A stretch of 64,000 bases of DNA from the IMG/VR virus record IMGVR_UViG_3300021962_000021, positions 124,001 through 188,000 of that record; one strand, 5' to 3'. Of the stretch, positions 16,407 to 25,623 are shown in pieces. The notes beneath the pieces are model-generated. The model did no database searches and was not told the DNA's origin. It saw nothing but the letters and a program-made list of their open reading frames with translations. The position numbers and the translations under genes were made by a program. The first letter of the stretch is position 1, and every line of letters starts with the position of its first letter. This DNA is from a virus.

Positions 16407-19400
16407 ATGGCAAGATATTATGACCCAAACGAATTAGGAGGAAACCAAATTGGTACACCATACGATGGTATTGGTGATTATAACCCGTTTGCCGGTCAAA
16501 ATTTGAGTGATTTAAATCAATTTGGCGGCGGCGGTGGTGGAACATATATCCCACCGGTTGAACCAAATCCAACATTCGTTCCACCCTCATATGTAGACCA
16601 AAATTCGGGTTCATTAAAAATAAATCTTACATCGGATGAACCAACTGAATTTTTGGAAAACGATATATTAGTTGGTCTGGGTTCATCGCAAACTGTAACA
16701 TACAATCCATCATTTACATTCACAGGCCCAAAGATATATAAAGCAAATATTGCAAACAAAATATCTAAAAATTATTATGAGATAAGTATTAAACGTGCTT
16801 TTCCTGGAATAAGAGATTTTAATAATCAAGATCAAAATATTATACCATTTGATGATATATCAAATACACCAAGAACATTGGTTGCAAATAACTTTGGATT
16901 TGATTCAAATATACCACAAATTGGAAGATTAAACTTCACAAACATACCACCGGATGATATATTAGGAGGAACACCAACAGCAAATGACTTATCATATAGA
17001 GAAGTTATAAAAATACAAGAATATATTTTAGATGAAACATCTAATCAATATACTTTAGGAAATTTATCCACACTACCAAGTCTAAATGGTGTTGTAAATT
17101 TAAACTTTTCTTTTAAACCAAAAACAACCGGCGGTGGTGGAACTGGAGATGGTGGTGGAGGAAACGGCGGTGGTGGAACTGGAGATGGTGGTGGAGATAA
17201 AACTATTGAATACAATGTAGAATTTATATCAAATTACACATCAGAATTAGGCGAATTTATAAAATTAAAATATGAAATAGTTTCTGCTGCAAATGATATT
17301 GTAGATTTTGGTGATTTAAAATTATCGGTTGGAAATATAGATACAAAAAGTGTAAAAGAATCTTTATTAACAAATGGAGAAGTAAATCTTAATATATTTG
17401 AATCATATGAAACTGCTAGATTAGTTTTAAATAATAATAATCTACCTGAAGGGTTTTCTTATTTAAAATTTTATTGGGCGCCAAAAGCAGTTGCTGCTGG
17501 TAATACCGATTATACGAAATGGAATGAAGTAAATAAATTCTTCAAAGTTACAGGAAAAGAATTTGCAAGTGGAATTGTAGTTGCTGCGTTATTTTCAAAA
17601 CAAGAAAGGGAGCAAATATTAAAACCAATAATTAATTTAGGTGATTTTACAAAAGAATATCAAGTAAAAGATTCCGATTCGGATAGAACAATACAAATTC
17701 CATTCTCATATACAAATATGGAATATGTAGATGTTTATATAACAGATACACCAATCAGAGTTCCGGCAATAAATCGTTTTGTAGAACTATCTTTTGCAAA
17801 AGATTTTTCAGGAGTTTATGGAAATAAAAAGATATATTTTGTACCAGTAAATAGATTTGGAATAGGTAATACGGTAGAAGAAGTTATTAGATTTACCGCT
17901 ATCAATGATTTTCCATCTATAACACAAATAACATTGGCAGAATCAATAGATGTACCTGTATTTTCTGATTTAAATGTTGAATTTGATGTTTCGTATAATA
18001 CCTTTGCGGCAACTTCCGTAGATATATTTGTTTTAAATAACGAAAAAAATAAAATTCCGTTATTATCATCTCAACCACCAAATGGAACTTTTACCGTAAA
18101 TTTAAAAACTATAATTGAAAAGTTTTTAGGTGGTAAAAAAATAGATTTGACTTTTGTATTTTTACCGATAAACAGAGGTGGTGAAAAAGAATTAATTGGT
18201 AATGAATATGAAATTACAACTTCTGTATTCTATCCTGAATTAGTTTTAGATGAATCAACAATAAAGACGGCAATTTTTAATATTATTTCCGATAGTCTTA
18301 AATTCAACGATTTAGGATTAGAAAGTAAATATTTAACCCATTTGGTTAATTTTGGAAATAACGAACAAATTATAGTTTCTTCTTGGGAAGAAGATGATTG
18401 GACATTATCGGAAAAAGTAGAAGATGAAATAGGTAATCTGGTTGTTAAAAATAAAGTAGATTCAATTCTTTTAAAATTATATTCACCACTACCTGCAAAC
18501 ATTGGAACAAATTCAACTCTTTGGATTACAAAATTAATGAGTAATCCGTTGATTGAAACGGTTGTATTGAATGAACAGGATGTTGTGAAATGTCCACCAA
18601 TAAAAGGACCTAATTTTAGTATAGAAGTAGATTTTGTTAGTGGAAAATCAACAGCATTTGAATCATTAGATAATTTAATACTAAGTGCATCGACATCATC
18701 ATCTGCCAATCTTATATCAACATATTTAAGTTCATCATTAATCAATACCGATGAATTAAATATAGAATATTATAGTGGTTCAAATTATTTAACAGGTTCA
18801 TTAGTTTGGGATAATTTTGTTCATTTTAGTTCTGCAAAAGAAAGAGTTGATAATTTTGTTTATAAAATTCAATTAATAGAAGCATACGAAACTTATATAG
18901 ACAATAGTTACAATGTAGGAAACTCAACAGCAGAACTTCAAGAAAGAGAAAGACAACTTTTAAAGAAAAATCAACTAATAAATAATTTTGATGGTTTTGA
19001 AAAATTCTTATATACATCATCATCGTTATATACAAATAGTGGAAGTAATTCTATAACATGGCCTTATGAAAATGGGGTTAGATTATTGAGTAACACCACA
19101 CAGGTTGCAACATGGTATGAAAATACGATAGAATTGGCAGATAATTATGATTCTGAAAACCAAAATTATTTAAAAAATAATATACCTGAATACATTTTGA
19201 ACAATACTGAGAATGATAATTTTTTATTATTCTTCTCAATGATTGGACATCACTTTGATAACATTTATTATTTTACCAAAGCTTTAGAAAAAAATAGAGG
19301 ACTTGGTTATAAATTAAAAGGTGGTATGCCTGATAAGTTGTTATTTGATACTTTGAAATCATTTGGTTGGGATGCTAAAAATCTTGCTGTTGATGAAAAT

Positions 19401-21767
19401 TTATGGAAGTATGTTTACGGACAAGATTCGAATGGTAATGTAAAAGAATCCAATCCTGCAAAAGCTAGAACAAATGAAATATGGAGAAGAATTATAAACA
19501 ACTTACCATATCTTTTAAAACACAAAGGAACAAGAAGAGGTATATATGCTATTATGGCATGTTATGGTGTTCCATCATCAAATCTTTCAATTTTAGAATT
19601 TGGTGGACCGGAAGCACCTAATAGATTTTCAGAAACGGAAGAAGTTGGAACTACAAAATTATTAATGGATAATACAACATATGCATTATCTATGATAAGT
19701 GGTTCAAAATTAGAAGTAGAATGGAAAACCACAAACACAGGTGAAAAACCGAAAACAATAGAAATGTTTTTAAAACCTGCGTATGCACAAAACACAACGA
19801 TAATATCTGGTTCTGCAGGTTGGAATGTGGAAATATCTGGATCAGTTGGTAGTGAATATGGTGTAGTAAAATATAATAGTGGTAGCACAAATTTAATTAC
19901 ATCGGATTCTATTCCAATTTTCAATGGTAGATTTTTTGGATTATGTATTTCATCAGGTTCATCAGGAATTAAAATGAATCTTAAACAAGTAGAAAAAGAT
20001 AGAAATATATTTGAAAATGCATATAGTTCTTCCTTATCTAATAATTTTGGTCCACAAACAAATAAAGTTTATTTTGGGTGGAATTATAGTGGTAGTGTGG
20101 ATGAAATAAGATTGTGGACAACACAATTATCAGCATCTGCTTTCCATAAACACGTTTATTTTCCTGAAGCCGTAAATGGTAACCACATTTCTTCTTCTAC
20201 TGAAGATTTGTATTTCCGTTTAGATTTTGAGTATCCAAAAAATCTAGCATTAACATCTTCTTTGATGAATGTTGATACCAATGTTTATTTTAGTGGAAGT
20301 TTGACAAGAAATGATTACGAAAATAGACCAATATTATCCGCATCTTTATATTCGGAAAATCCTTCACCATTGTTATATGCAACTGCAAGTAACTTTAGTT
20401 CTTCTACAATATATCCATATAATTTTGAAGTAGTAGAAAGAACAATTGCATTGGAAATTCCAAACATTGGTTCTAGTAGATACTCAACTAATAAAGTTCG
20501 TTTTGAAAACCAAACAGATGTATTTGGTAATGATGCATCACTTGGAATTAATCTTTCATCAAAAAGTAGAACAACTAAAAAAGCATTTGACCAATCACCT
20601 GTTGATAGTAATAGAATTGGATTATTCTTCTCTCCAACAAAAGAGATGAATATTGATATTGCAAAATCATTTGGTGGGGTTAATTTAGATAACTATATTG
20701 GTGACCCATCGGATGAATATCGTTCTAACTACAAATCATTAGAAAAATTAAGAAAATATTATTTTAATAGATTTGATGGTAGAGATATTTACCAATATGT
20801 TAATTTAATAAAATCATACGAAAAATCTTTATTTGAGGATATTAAAAAGATGTTGCCTGCAAGAGTTAGAGCAACAACTGGTTTATTGATTGAACCGCAC
20901 ATTTTAGAAAGAAGCAAGATTGAACAAAAGAAACCAACAGGAGCTGAATATCAAAATGAATCTTTAATATCTTATAAAGATGAGTTAGTAACATCGGCGG
21001 AAAACAATCAATTTGAAACTATTATTGAAAGTAATTTATCAAAAGATTTATTTGGTGAAAATAATCAATATGATGCAACAATCTATACGGCATCTTTAAA
21101 TAATACTTCTGCAGAAAATTATCAATATGATACTCCGATATATGTAAATGATGAGTTAAATACCAGTGGAGATTATTATCAAAAAGAAGTTATAATTGAA
21201 ACGGAATTAGATAAAGGTGGAATATTAACAGAAATAGATGTTTATGATATAAATACCATCGCAGGTCAATCTGAATTAGAAACAATTGGATTTGGTATTT
21301 ATGCACAAAGTGGTTCTGCTATTAGAACTTATTTTGATAAAGATGGTAGACGAGTTAAAGAAAGAATTAGAGTTAATTTAGTAACCGAACAAAAACAAAG
21401 AGATATTGTTAAATATAAAGTTGTAATAGGTGGAAAGGGAGACCCTAGAGGTGGGATGGAATTAACATCATCTTTATACACCGAAACCAAACTTAATATT
21501 CAACCATTTAGTGGTTCAGTTCAGCCTGTTGCAACGGGCAATATCATATCGGTAAAACCTGTTAGTGGTTATTTAGGAACACATTATAGAAATACATCCG
21601 ATTTGACAAGAGGATTACAAAATTCATTCTATAAGGGCAGTAAAAACACAGCTGCAACAACATTGGATGGAACTCCGCCTGTTGAAACATTTACAACTAA
21701 TCCTAACACATTGAGAGTAAACAAAGCGGGTAGAGATGCAAGTGAACCAATTTTGGAAATAGAATAA
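16407..21767 (+). CDS. giant baseplate/tail structural protein (1786 aa) with LamG-like region
   Basis: The largest virion gene here. A Gly-rich head (about 40-55) precedes beta-rich domains. A Gly/Thr/Asp linker at about 241-268 separates the N-terminal region from the rest. A well-ordered helical segment near 965-1055 (SMIGHHFDNIYYFTKALEKN, then NLPYLLKHKGTRRGIYAIMA) looks like the core of a conserved T4-like baseplate protein. After it comes a LamG/concanavalin-like region (about 1100-1260, with NYSGSVDEIRLWTTQLSA). Near 1531-1606 there are four imperfect repeats of about 20 residues with the core NQ(F/Y)(E/D). Its place suggests the gp7/gp10-type outer wedge role. That equivalence is inference. 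Confidence 0.8.
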   Translation: MARYYDPNELGGNQIGTPYDGIGDYNPFAGQNLSDLNQFGGGGGGTYIPPVEPNPTFVPPSYVDQNSGSLKINLTSDEPTEFLENDILVGLGSSQTVTYNPSFTFTGPKIYKANIANKISKNYYEISIKRAFPGIRDFNNQDQNIIPFDDISNTPRTLVANNFGFDSNIPQIGRLNFTNIPPDDILGGTPTANDLSYREVIKIQEYILDETSNQYTLGNLSTLPSLNGVVNLNFSFKPKTTGGGGTGDGGGGNGGGGTGDGGGDKTIEYNVEFISNYTSELGEFIKLKYEIVSAANDIVDFGDLKLSVGNIDTKSVKESLLTNGEVNLNIFESYETARLVLNNNNLPEGFSYLKFYWAPKAVAAGNTDYTKWNEVNKFFKVTGKEFASGIVVAALFSKQEREQILKPIINLGDFTKEYQVKDSDSDRTIQIPFSYTNMEYVDVYITDTPIRVPAINRFVELSFAKDFSGVYGNKKIYFVPVNRFGIGNTVEEVIRFTAINDFPSITQITLAESIDVPVFSDLNVEFDVSYNTFAATSVDIFVLNNEKNKIPLLSSQPPNGTFTVNLKTIIEKFLGGKKIDLTFVFLPINRGGEKELIGNEYEITTSVFYPELVLDESTIKTAIFNIISDSLKFNDLGLESKYLTHLVNFGNNEQIIVSSWEEDDWTLSEKVEDEIGNLVVKNKVDSILLKLYSPLPANIGTNSTLWITKLMSNPLIETVVLNEQDVVKCPPIKGPNFSIEVDFVSGKSTAFESLDNLILSASTSSSANLISTYLSSSLINTDELNIEYYSGSNYLTGSLVWDNFVHFSSAKERVDNFVYKIQLIEAYETYIDNSYNVGNSTAELQERERQLLKKNQLINNFDGFEKFLYTSSSLYTNSGSNSITWPYENGVRLLSNTTQVATWYENTIELADNYDSENQNYLKNNIPEYILNNTENDNFLLFFSMIGHHFDNIYYFTKALEKNRGLGYKLKGGMPDKLLFDTLKSFGWDAKNLAVDENLWKYVYGQDSNGNVKESNPAKARTNEIWRRIINNLPYLLKHKGTRRGIYAIMACYGVPSSNLSILEFGGPEAPNRFSETEEVGTTKLLMDNTTYALSMISGSKLEVEWKTTNTGEKPKTIEMFLKPAYAQNTTIISGSAGWNVEISGSVGSEYGVVKYNSGSTNLITSDSIPIFNGRFFGLCISSGSSGIKMNLKQVEKDRNIFENAYSSSLSNNFGPQTNKVYFGWNYSGSVDEIRLWTTQLSASAFHKHVYFPEAVNGNHISSSTEDLYFRLDFEYPKNLALTSSLMNVDTNVYFSGSLTRNDYENRPILSASLYSENPSPLLYATASNFSSSTIYPYNFEVVERTIALEIPNIGSSRYSTNKVRFENQTDVFGNDASLGINLSSKSRTTKKAFDQSPVDSNRIGLFFSPTKEMNIDIAKSFGGVNLDNYIGDPSDEYRSNYKSLEKLRKYYFNRFDGRDIYQYVNLIKSYEKSLFEDIKKMLPARVRATTGLLIEPHILERSKIEQKKPTGAEYQNESLISYKDELVTSAENNQFETIIESNLSKDLFGENNQYDATIYTASLNNTSAENYQYDTPIYVNDELNTSGDYYQKEVIIETELDKGGILTEIDVYDINTIAGQSELETIGFGIYAQSGSAIRTYFDKDGRRVKERIRVNLVTEQKQRDIVKYKVVIGGKGDPRGGMELTSSLYTETKLNIQPFSGSVQPVATGNIISVKPVSGYLGTHYRNTSDLTRGLQNSFYKGSKNTAATTLDGTPPVETFTTNPNTLRVNKAGRDASEPILEIE

Positions 21768-21785
21768 ACGGATTTTAAAAATAAT

Positions 21786-21795
21786 TATATTTATA
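21786..21795 (+). promoter_or_regulatory. late-promoter-like motif TATATTTATA
   Basis: This copy of the ATATTTAT octamer lies in the 50-nt gap before the ATG at 21818 and leaves 23 nt between motif and start, the longest spacing of the nine. Confidence 0.5.
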
Positions 21796-21817
21796 AACAA
21801 AAGAATAATACAATACT

Positions 21818-22441
21818 ATGGGATATTTAAGTAATACCGAATTGACAGTTGATGCTATCCTTACTAAAAAAGGTAGAGAAAAATTAGCAGCTGGGCAAGG
21901 TTTAAACATTACACAATTTGCATTGGCAGATGATGAAATAGATTACTCACTTTATGAACCAGCACATCCATTGGGTTCTGCTTATTATGATGCGGCAATT
22001 AAAAATATGCCTGTATTGGAAGCAAATCCTGATGAAACTCAAGTAATGAAATATAAGTTAGTAACTTTACCAAAAAATACTACAAGAATCCCAGTTGTAG
22101 AATTTGGTGTTCCTAATATTTCAGTAAATCAAAGAAGTGGTGAAGTATCACTTTCTCCAACCACATCTCCAGCTGGTAATAGAAGTTTGGGATATACATT
22201 AGTATTAGCAAACAAAAATGCAGGTGATATTGTAGGTGAAGGTGTTTCCGCAGCAGTTGGTTCAGTACCAGTATTTATTGGTGATGATGTATCTGCAACA
22301 GCAGCAATCGCTAAAGGTTTAACTTTCAAATTTATTCCAAACCCATCATTAACTTCGAATATCAGAACAACTATAACTGTTTATGGTAACGAAACGGGTG
22401 GTTCACAAACTATTCCAGTAACAGTAACATACGTTCAATAA
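21818..22441 (+). CDS. conserved tail/baseplate structural protein
   Basis: This 207-residue protein begins MGYLSNTELTVDAILTKKGR. This opening, with FALADDEIDYSLYEPAHPLG further along (about 45-65), I associate with structural proteins of uncultured T4-like phages. The rest is beta-rich with a C-terminal Ig-like end (TTITVYGNETGGSQTIPVTV). It shares a late-type promoter with the next gene, 8 nt downstream. The exact place in the virion is unknown. Confidence 0.75.
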   Translation: MGYLSNTELTVDAILTKKGREKLAAGQGLNITQFALADDEIDYSLYEPAHPLGSAYYDAAIKNMPVLEANPDETQVMKYKLVTLPKNTTRIPVVEFGVPNISVNQRSGEVSLSPTTSPAGNRSLGYTLVLANKNAGDIVGEGVSAAVGSVPVFIGDDVSATAAIAKGLTFKFIPNPSLTSNIRTTITVYGNETGGSQTIPVTVTYVQ

Positions 22442-22449
22442 TATAAACT

Positions 22450-23691
22450 ATGGCAGTAATAAGAGATAATAGAGGAGCCCTTTTAGCAAGTAATTTATCA
22501 CAATACTTAGCAGGTGCAGCTAACACCGCAGGAACTCCAATTGATTCAAACGAAGTCGTTAGAATCCTTAACCAATTTTTAGGAAGTGGTGAACAAATTA
22601 GCGGTGATATCACTACGATTAGTAATGGTATTTACAAAAAATTTGGTGCAATTGATAAAGTAACCAATAGAACGGAAATCGTAACTTCTGGAATATGGAG
22701 TGGTGATACTGGTTCTTTAGATGTTAAAGCAAACTTTACTTCATCTGCACAAGTTGTCGGTGTATCTGGTAAATATTATTTAGATGTTTATAATTCATTA
22801 ACATCTTCCGATGCAGCTGAAGTTCAATTTTCAATTGGATATGGTGATGTAAACGGATATGGTGCACCAACATTAACGCAAGATGATTCATCAACATTAC
22901 CTACTAAGGCTGTTTATAATCAATTTAAAAACGTATTGTTAGAAAGAACGGATGATTATTTTAGTGTTTACACAGGCTCAACTGCAGGTGGACACAACTT
23001 ACAAAATTTCTACGCAATTAATGTAAATAGAGCAAGATATAAAGAAAGACTTGATCCAGGTAATTTTTCTTTAGTTTTATCTGGTTCTATTAGAAGTATC
23101 ACTTTAATTGATGATAGTGGTGGAACCGATGAAAATGTAACAACTGCAGGAAGAGTTTACAACTTAGTTAGTGGTTCATTAAACATTGGTTCAGCATTAA
23201 CCGCATCAATCAATACATATACCGCATCAAACGGACAAGGTTGGGGATTATTCTATCCAGATATGGGTGTAATATTACTTAACCCATCAGCATTAGCTAC
23301 ATCTGTTGACCCATTCTTAGCACCTGCAAGTTCTTCAATCACATCTATTTATCACCAAAATAATGGTAATAAATCAGGATCGGTTGCATTACTTATGGCT
23401 ATAAGTGGTGGTGCAGATTTCCAAGCAAGAAGAACTGAAAATGTTTCTACATCTCACTACTTCGTAAGAGCAAACAATAGAGAATTTAATTTCTCAAATA
23501 ATCCAACATTCGTAACGGGTTCTATTGGTGAATTTTCGGTATCTAGTTTCGAAAGAGACCCTAAAGTTTACATAACTACGGTTGGACTTTATGATGATAC
23601 AAATGAATTATTGGCAGTTGCAAAAGTATCTAAACCAATTGAAAAATCATTTGATAAAGAAGTTGCAATTAAAGTTAAATTAGATTTCTAA
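22450..23691 (+). CDS. tail structural protein A (GLYDD C-terminal family)
   Basis: A 413-residue, Ser/Thr/Gly-rich beta protein starting MAVIRDNRGALLASNLSQYL. Its last 40 residues (TTVGLYDDTNELLAVAKVSK, then PIEKSFDKEVAIKVKLDF) closely match the end of the protein at 23767, so the two share a domain. The GLYDD and PI(E/K) elements resemble a short attachment or folding domain seen in phage tail proteins. A strong terminator follows, closing the 21818-23691 unit. It is probably a fibre-like or baseplate accessory protein. Confidence 0.75.
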   Translation: MAVIRDNRGALLASNLSQYLAGAANTAGTPIDSNEVVRILNQFLGSGEQISGDITTISNGIYKKFGAIDKVTNRTEIVTSGIWSGDTGSLDVKANFTSSAQVVGVSGKYYLDVYNSLTSSDAAEVQFSIGYGDVNGYGAPTLTQDDSSTLPTKAVYNQFKNVLLERTDDYFSVYTGSTAGGHNLQNFYAINVNRARYKERLDPGNFSLVLSGSIRSITLIDDSGGTDENVTTAGRVYNLVSGSLNIGSALTASINTYTASNGQGWGLFYPDMGVILLNPSALATSVDPFLAPASSSITSIYHQNNGNKSGSVALLMAISGGADFQARRTENVSTSHYFVRANNREFNFSNNPTFVTGSIGEFSVSSFERDPKVYITTVGLYDDTNELLAVAKVSKPIEKSFDKEVAIKVKLDF

Positions 23692-23716
23692 TCGGAGAAT
23701 AAATTAAAACCCTACT

Positions 23717-23742
23717 AACCCACCTTAATTTGGTGGGTTTTT
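23717..23742 (+). terminator. rho-independent terminator
   Basis: AACCCACC (23717-23724) pairs perfectly with GGTGGGTT (23732-23739) around a 7-nt loop, and the run of T residues 23738-23742 follows. It ends the unit 21818-23691, just before the next late-type motif at 23751. Confidence 0.9.
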
Positions 23743-23750
23743 AGTTTTAG

Positions 23751-23760
23751 AATATTTATA
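23751..23760 (+). promoter_or_regulatory. late-promoter-like motif AATATTTATA
   Basis: The motif sits 9 nt past the terminator, and its octamer ends 7 nt before the ATG at 23767. A terminator followed at once by the motif is the best single argument that the motif is a promoter. Confidence 0.65.
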
Positions 23761-23766
23761 TACGAT

Positions 23767-24921
23767 ATGTTAAAAAGAATACCAAAATCAGATATTAGTA
23801 TTAGACCATTCAAAGCTTATAAAGAATGGTCATTTGATAATACATCTGCAGATATTACATTATTAGAAGCTGATGCGGAATCGCAAGCATCATCATCATA
23901 TTTTCCAAAGAAATCTATTTTTGGACAATTAAAGGCACAGTTTTATAATGAGCATATTGATAATCCGTTTTTAAGATTTGGTGCAAAGAGTGTAGATTAT
24001 ACAACCGGATTGGGTTCGGAAAGATATATAAGTAGTTCTGCTAAAATATTATCAATTCCACAAATATATGTGGGTGAAGGAATTAAAAAAGGTTCTGTAA
24101 CTTTGATAGATAACGGTGTATCGTATATAGATGATGGTAACGGAAATTTAATTGGAGCTGCAGGTGACACTGTAAATTTTTCTATATTTAATAATGAAAC
24201 AGGAGATGCAACATTTACTGATTTTTTAAGTAATGTTTACAATATAGTAGTTACAACTATAAATTTTACAACTGGAGTAATTACAGGAACACATTTGGGA
24301 GACCCATTTTCCGCAAATATGGTATCTTTCGATATTCAAACCGGAGATATGTTGGTTGATAATTTTGATTTCTTAGAAGGTGCGGCCGGGTCGGATAAAG
24401 CTGGTAATATTTTTTACAATCAAGGATTAATTGTTTTAACGAGAACAATCAACGATAGATTAAATAGTAATTGGGATTTATCTTTTAAATCGACAAAAAC
24501 AATTTATGAACACGAATATCTGTTGATTGTAAATCCAGATGAATTTAATATATCACAAAACCCATCGGCTGTATCTGAGGTTGGGTTTGAATACCAATAC
24601 ATAACAGGTTCGGATAATAGAATATACAAAGTAAATACAAAAACAGGAGCTAGATACATTAGAAAACGATTGGAATTAGAAAACGGCGATGTATTGGACT
24701 ATAGATTTACATCATCTTATAACGGAACTACTAAAGGTGGATTTGATGATTGGGATTTAAATAGTTCGGTTGATTCAACGGGTTCATTCCTTGCACCATT
24801 TATAACAACAATCGGCTTATACGATGATGATATGGATTTAGTAGCAGTGGCAAAATTACCACAACCAATTAAATCAGAGCCAGATTTTCCTGTGAACTTT
24901 ATTATCCGATTTGATATTTAA
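23767..24921 (+). CDS. tail structural protein B (GLYDD C-terminal family)
   Basis: This 384-residue protein begins MLKRIPKSDISIRPFKAYKE and is beta-rich with many Ser, Asn and Asp turns. The end, ITTIGLYDDDMDLVAVAKLP with PVNFIIRFDI, parallels the last 40 residues of the neighbouring protein at 22450, although the N-terminal parts differ. It has its own terminator-bounded late-type promoter. It is probably a second member of the same baseplate or fibre-attachment class. Confidence 0.75.
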   Translation: MLKRIPKSDISIRPFKAYKEWSFDNTSADITLLEADAESQASSSYFPKKSIFGQLKAQFYNEHIDNPFLRFGAKSVDYTTGLGSERYISSSAKILSIPQIYVGEGIKKGSVTLIDNGVSYIDDGNGNLIGAAGDTVNFSIFNNETGDATFTDFLSNVYNIVVTTINFTTGVITGTHLGDPFSANMVSFDIQTGDMLVDNFDFLEGAAGSDKAGNIFYNQGLIVLTRTINDRLNSNWDLSFKSTKTIYEHEYLLIVNPDEFNISQNPSAVSEVGFEYQYITGSDNRIYKVNTKTGARYIRKRLELENGDVLDYRFTSSYNGTTKGGFDDWDLNSSVDSTGSFLAPFITTIGLYDDDMDLVAVAKLPQPIKSEPDFPVNFIIRFDI

Positions 24922-24923
24922 TT

Positions 24924-24933
24924 TATATTTATA
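24924..24933 (+). promoter_or_regulatory. late-promoter-like motif TATATTTATA
   Basis: Located in the 27-nt gap between 24921 and the ATG at 24949; the octamer ends 16 nt before that ATG. Confidence 0.5.
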
Positions 24934-24948
24934 GTAAAACAAAAAGAT

Positions 24949-25158
24949 ATGTCTAAAATTTTAGAATTATACGAAGCAAATAAATCAGCATTGGGTGTTG
25001 ATAAAATTTCATTTGAAGCAGGTGTTAATGCACAAACACCATATACTACCAATGATTTGAAAAAAGCAGATGACCAAGTATTAACTGCTGCAAAATTTAA
25101 AACAGGTAGAGGTGGAGAAGTAAATGAGAAAAAATACTCCGATTCTGTAAAGAAATAA
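24949..25158 (+). CDS. small hypothetical protein (69 aa)
   Basis: This 69-residue polar protein begins MSKILELYEANKSALGVDKI and has a basic, Gly-containing C-terminal half (KTGRGGEVNEKKYSDSVKK). It follows a late-type motif, which suggests a minor virion protein, and is 6 nt ahead of the endonuclease gene. No family is recognised. Confidence 0.7.
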   Translation: MSKILELYEANKSALGVDKISFEAGVNAQTPYTTNDLKKADDQVLTAAKFKTGRGGEVNEKKYSDSVKK

Positions 25159-25164
25159 TTTTCA

Positions 25165-25584
25165 ATGGCTAGAAAAAAAGTTACAAAAAAGAACAATCCT
25201 AAATGGGTTGCAAAAAAGTATGGGTTTAAATCAGGTCTTGAAGAAAACATTTCCAAACAAATTGAAGATAGAGGGATTGAGGTTCAATATGAGTCAGAAA
25301 AAGTGGCTTACACTATACCTGCTTCTGAACATACTTACAATCCTGATTTTAAGTTACCAAATGGAATAAGAGTAGAAACAAAAGGTAGATTTGTTCTTGC
25401 AGACCGTAAGAAACACTTATTAGTAAAGGAACAAAACCCTAATTTAGATATACGATTCGTATTTTCCAATTCAAAGAATAAAATCAACAAAAAATCTAAA
25501 ACTACATACGGAGATTGGTGCGATAAGCACGGATTTAAGTATGCGGATAAAGTAATACCGGATGAGTGGTTTTTAGAACCATAA
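25165..25584 (+). CDS. T7 endonuclease I-like Holliday junction resolvase
   Basis: This 139-residue nuclease cuts branched DNA. It aligns along nearly its whole length with T7 gp3: FKSGLEENISKQIEDRG carries the first catalytic Glu, YTIPASEHTYNPDFKLPNG the Asp, and VETKG the Glu-x-Lys of the PD-(D/E)xK core. DRKKHLLVKEQNPNLDIRFVF and the closing KHGFKYADKVIPDEW also follow the T7 pattern. T4 uses the unrelated endonuclease VII (gp49) for this job, so a T7-type enzyme is a replacement in an otherwise T4-like genome. It lies just before the primase and the gp46/47-type gene. Confidence 0.92.
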   Translation: MARKKVTKKNNPKWVAKKYGFKSGLEENISKQIEDRGIEVQYESEKVAYTIPASEHTYNPDFKLPNGIRVETKGRFVLADRKKHLLVKEQNPNLDIRFVFSNSKNKINKKSKTTYGDWCDKHGFKYADKVIPDEWFLEP

Positions 25585-25588
25585 AAAT

Positions 25589-25619
25589 TTGGTATTTTCA
25601 AATATTTGTTGTATATTTG
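25589..25619 (+). promoter_or_regulatory. host-type (Bacteroidota-like) promoter of the primase/recombination unit
   Basis: TTGG at 25589-25592 is followed after 19 nt by TATATTTG at 25612-25619, an exact match to TAnnTTTG at the spacing known for the Bacteroidota housekeeping sigma factor. Its position implies that the primase starts at a GTG or TTG just downstream. Confidence 0.7.
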
Positions 25620-25623
25620 GTTT

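Noticed and set aside
17131-17200. GGTGGTGGA-type repeats considered as a regulatory or mobile repeat
   Set aside because: They are in frame and encode a Gly-rich protein linker.
18230-18745. Minus-strand open frame of 171 codons
   Set aside because: Fully inside the giant tail gene, no start context and no recognisable domain.
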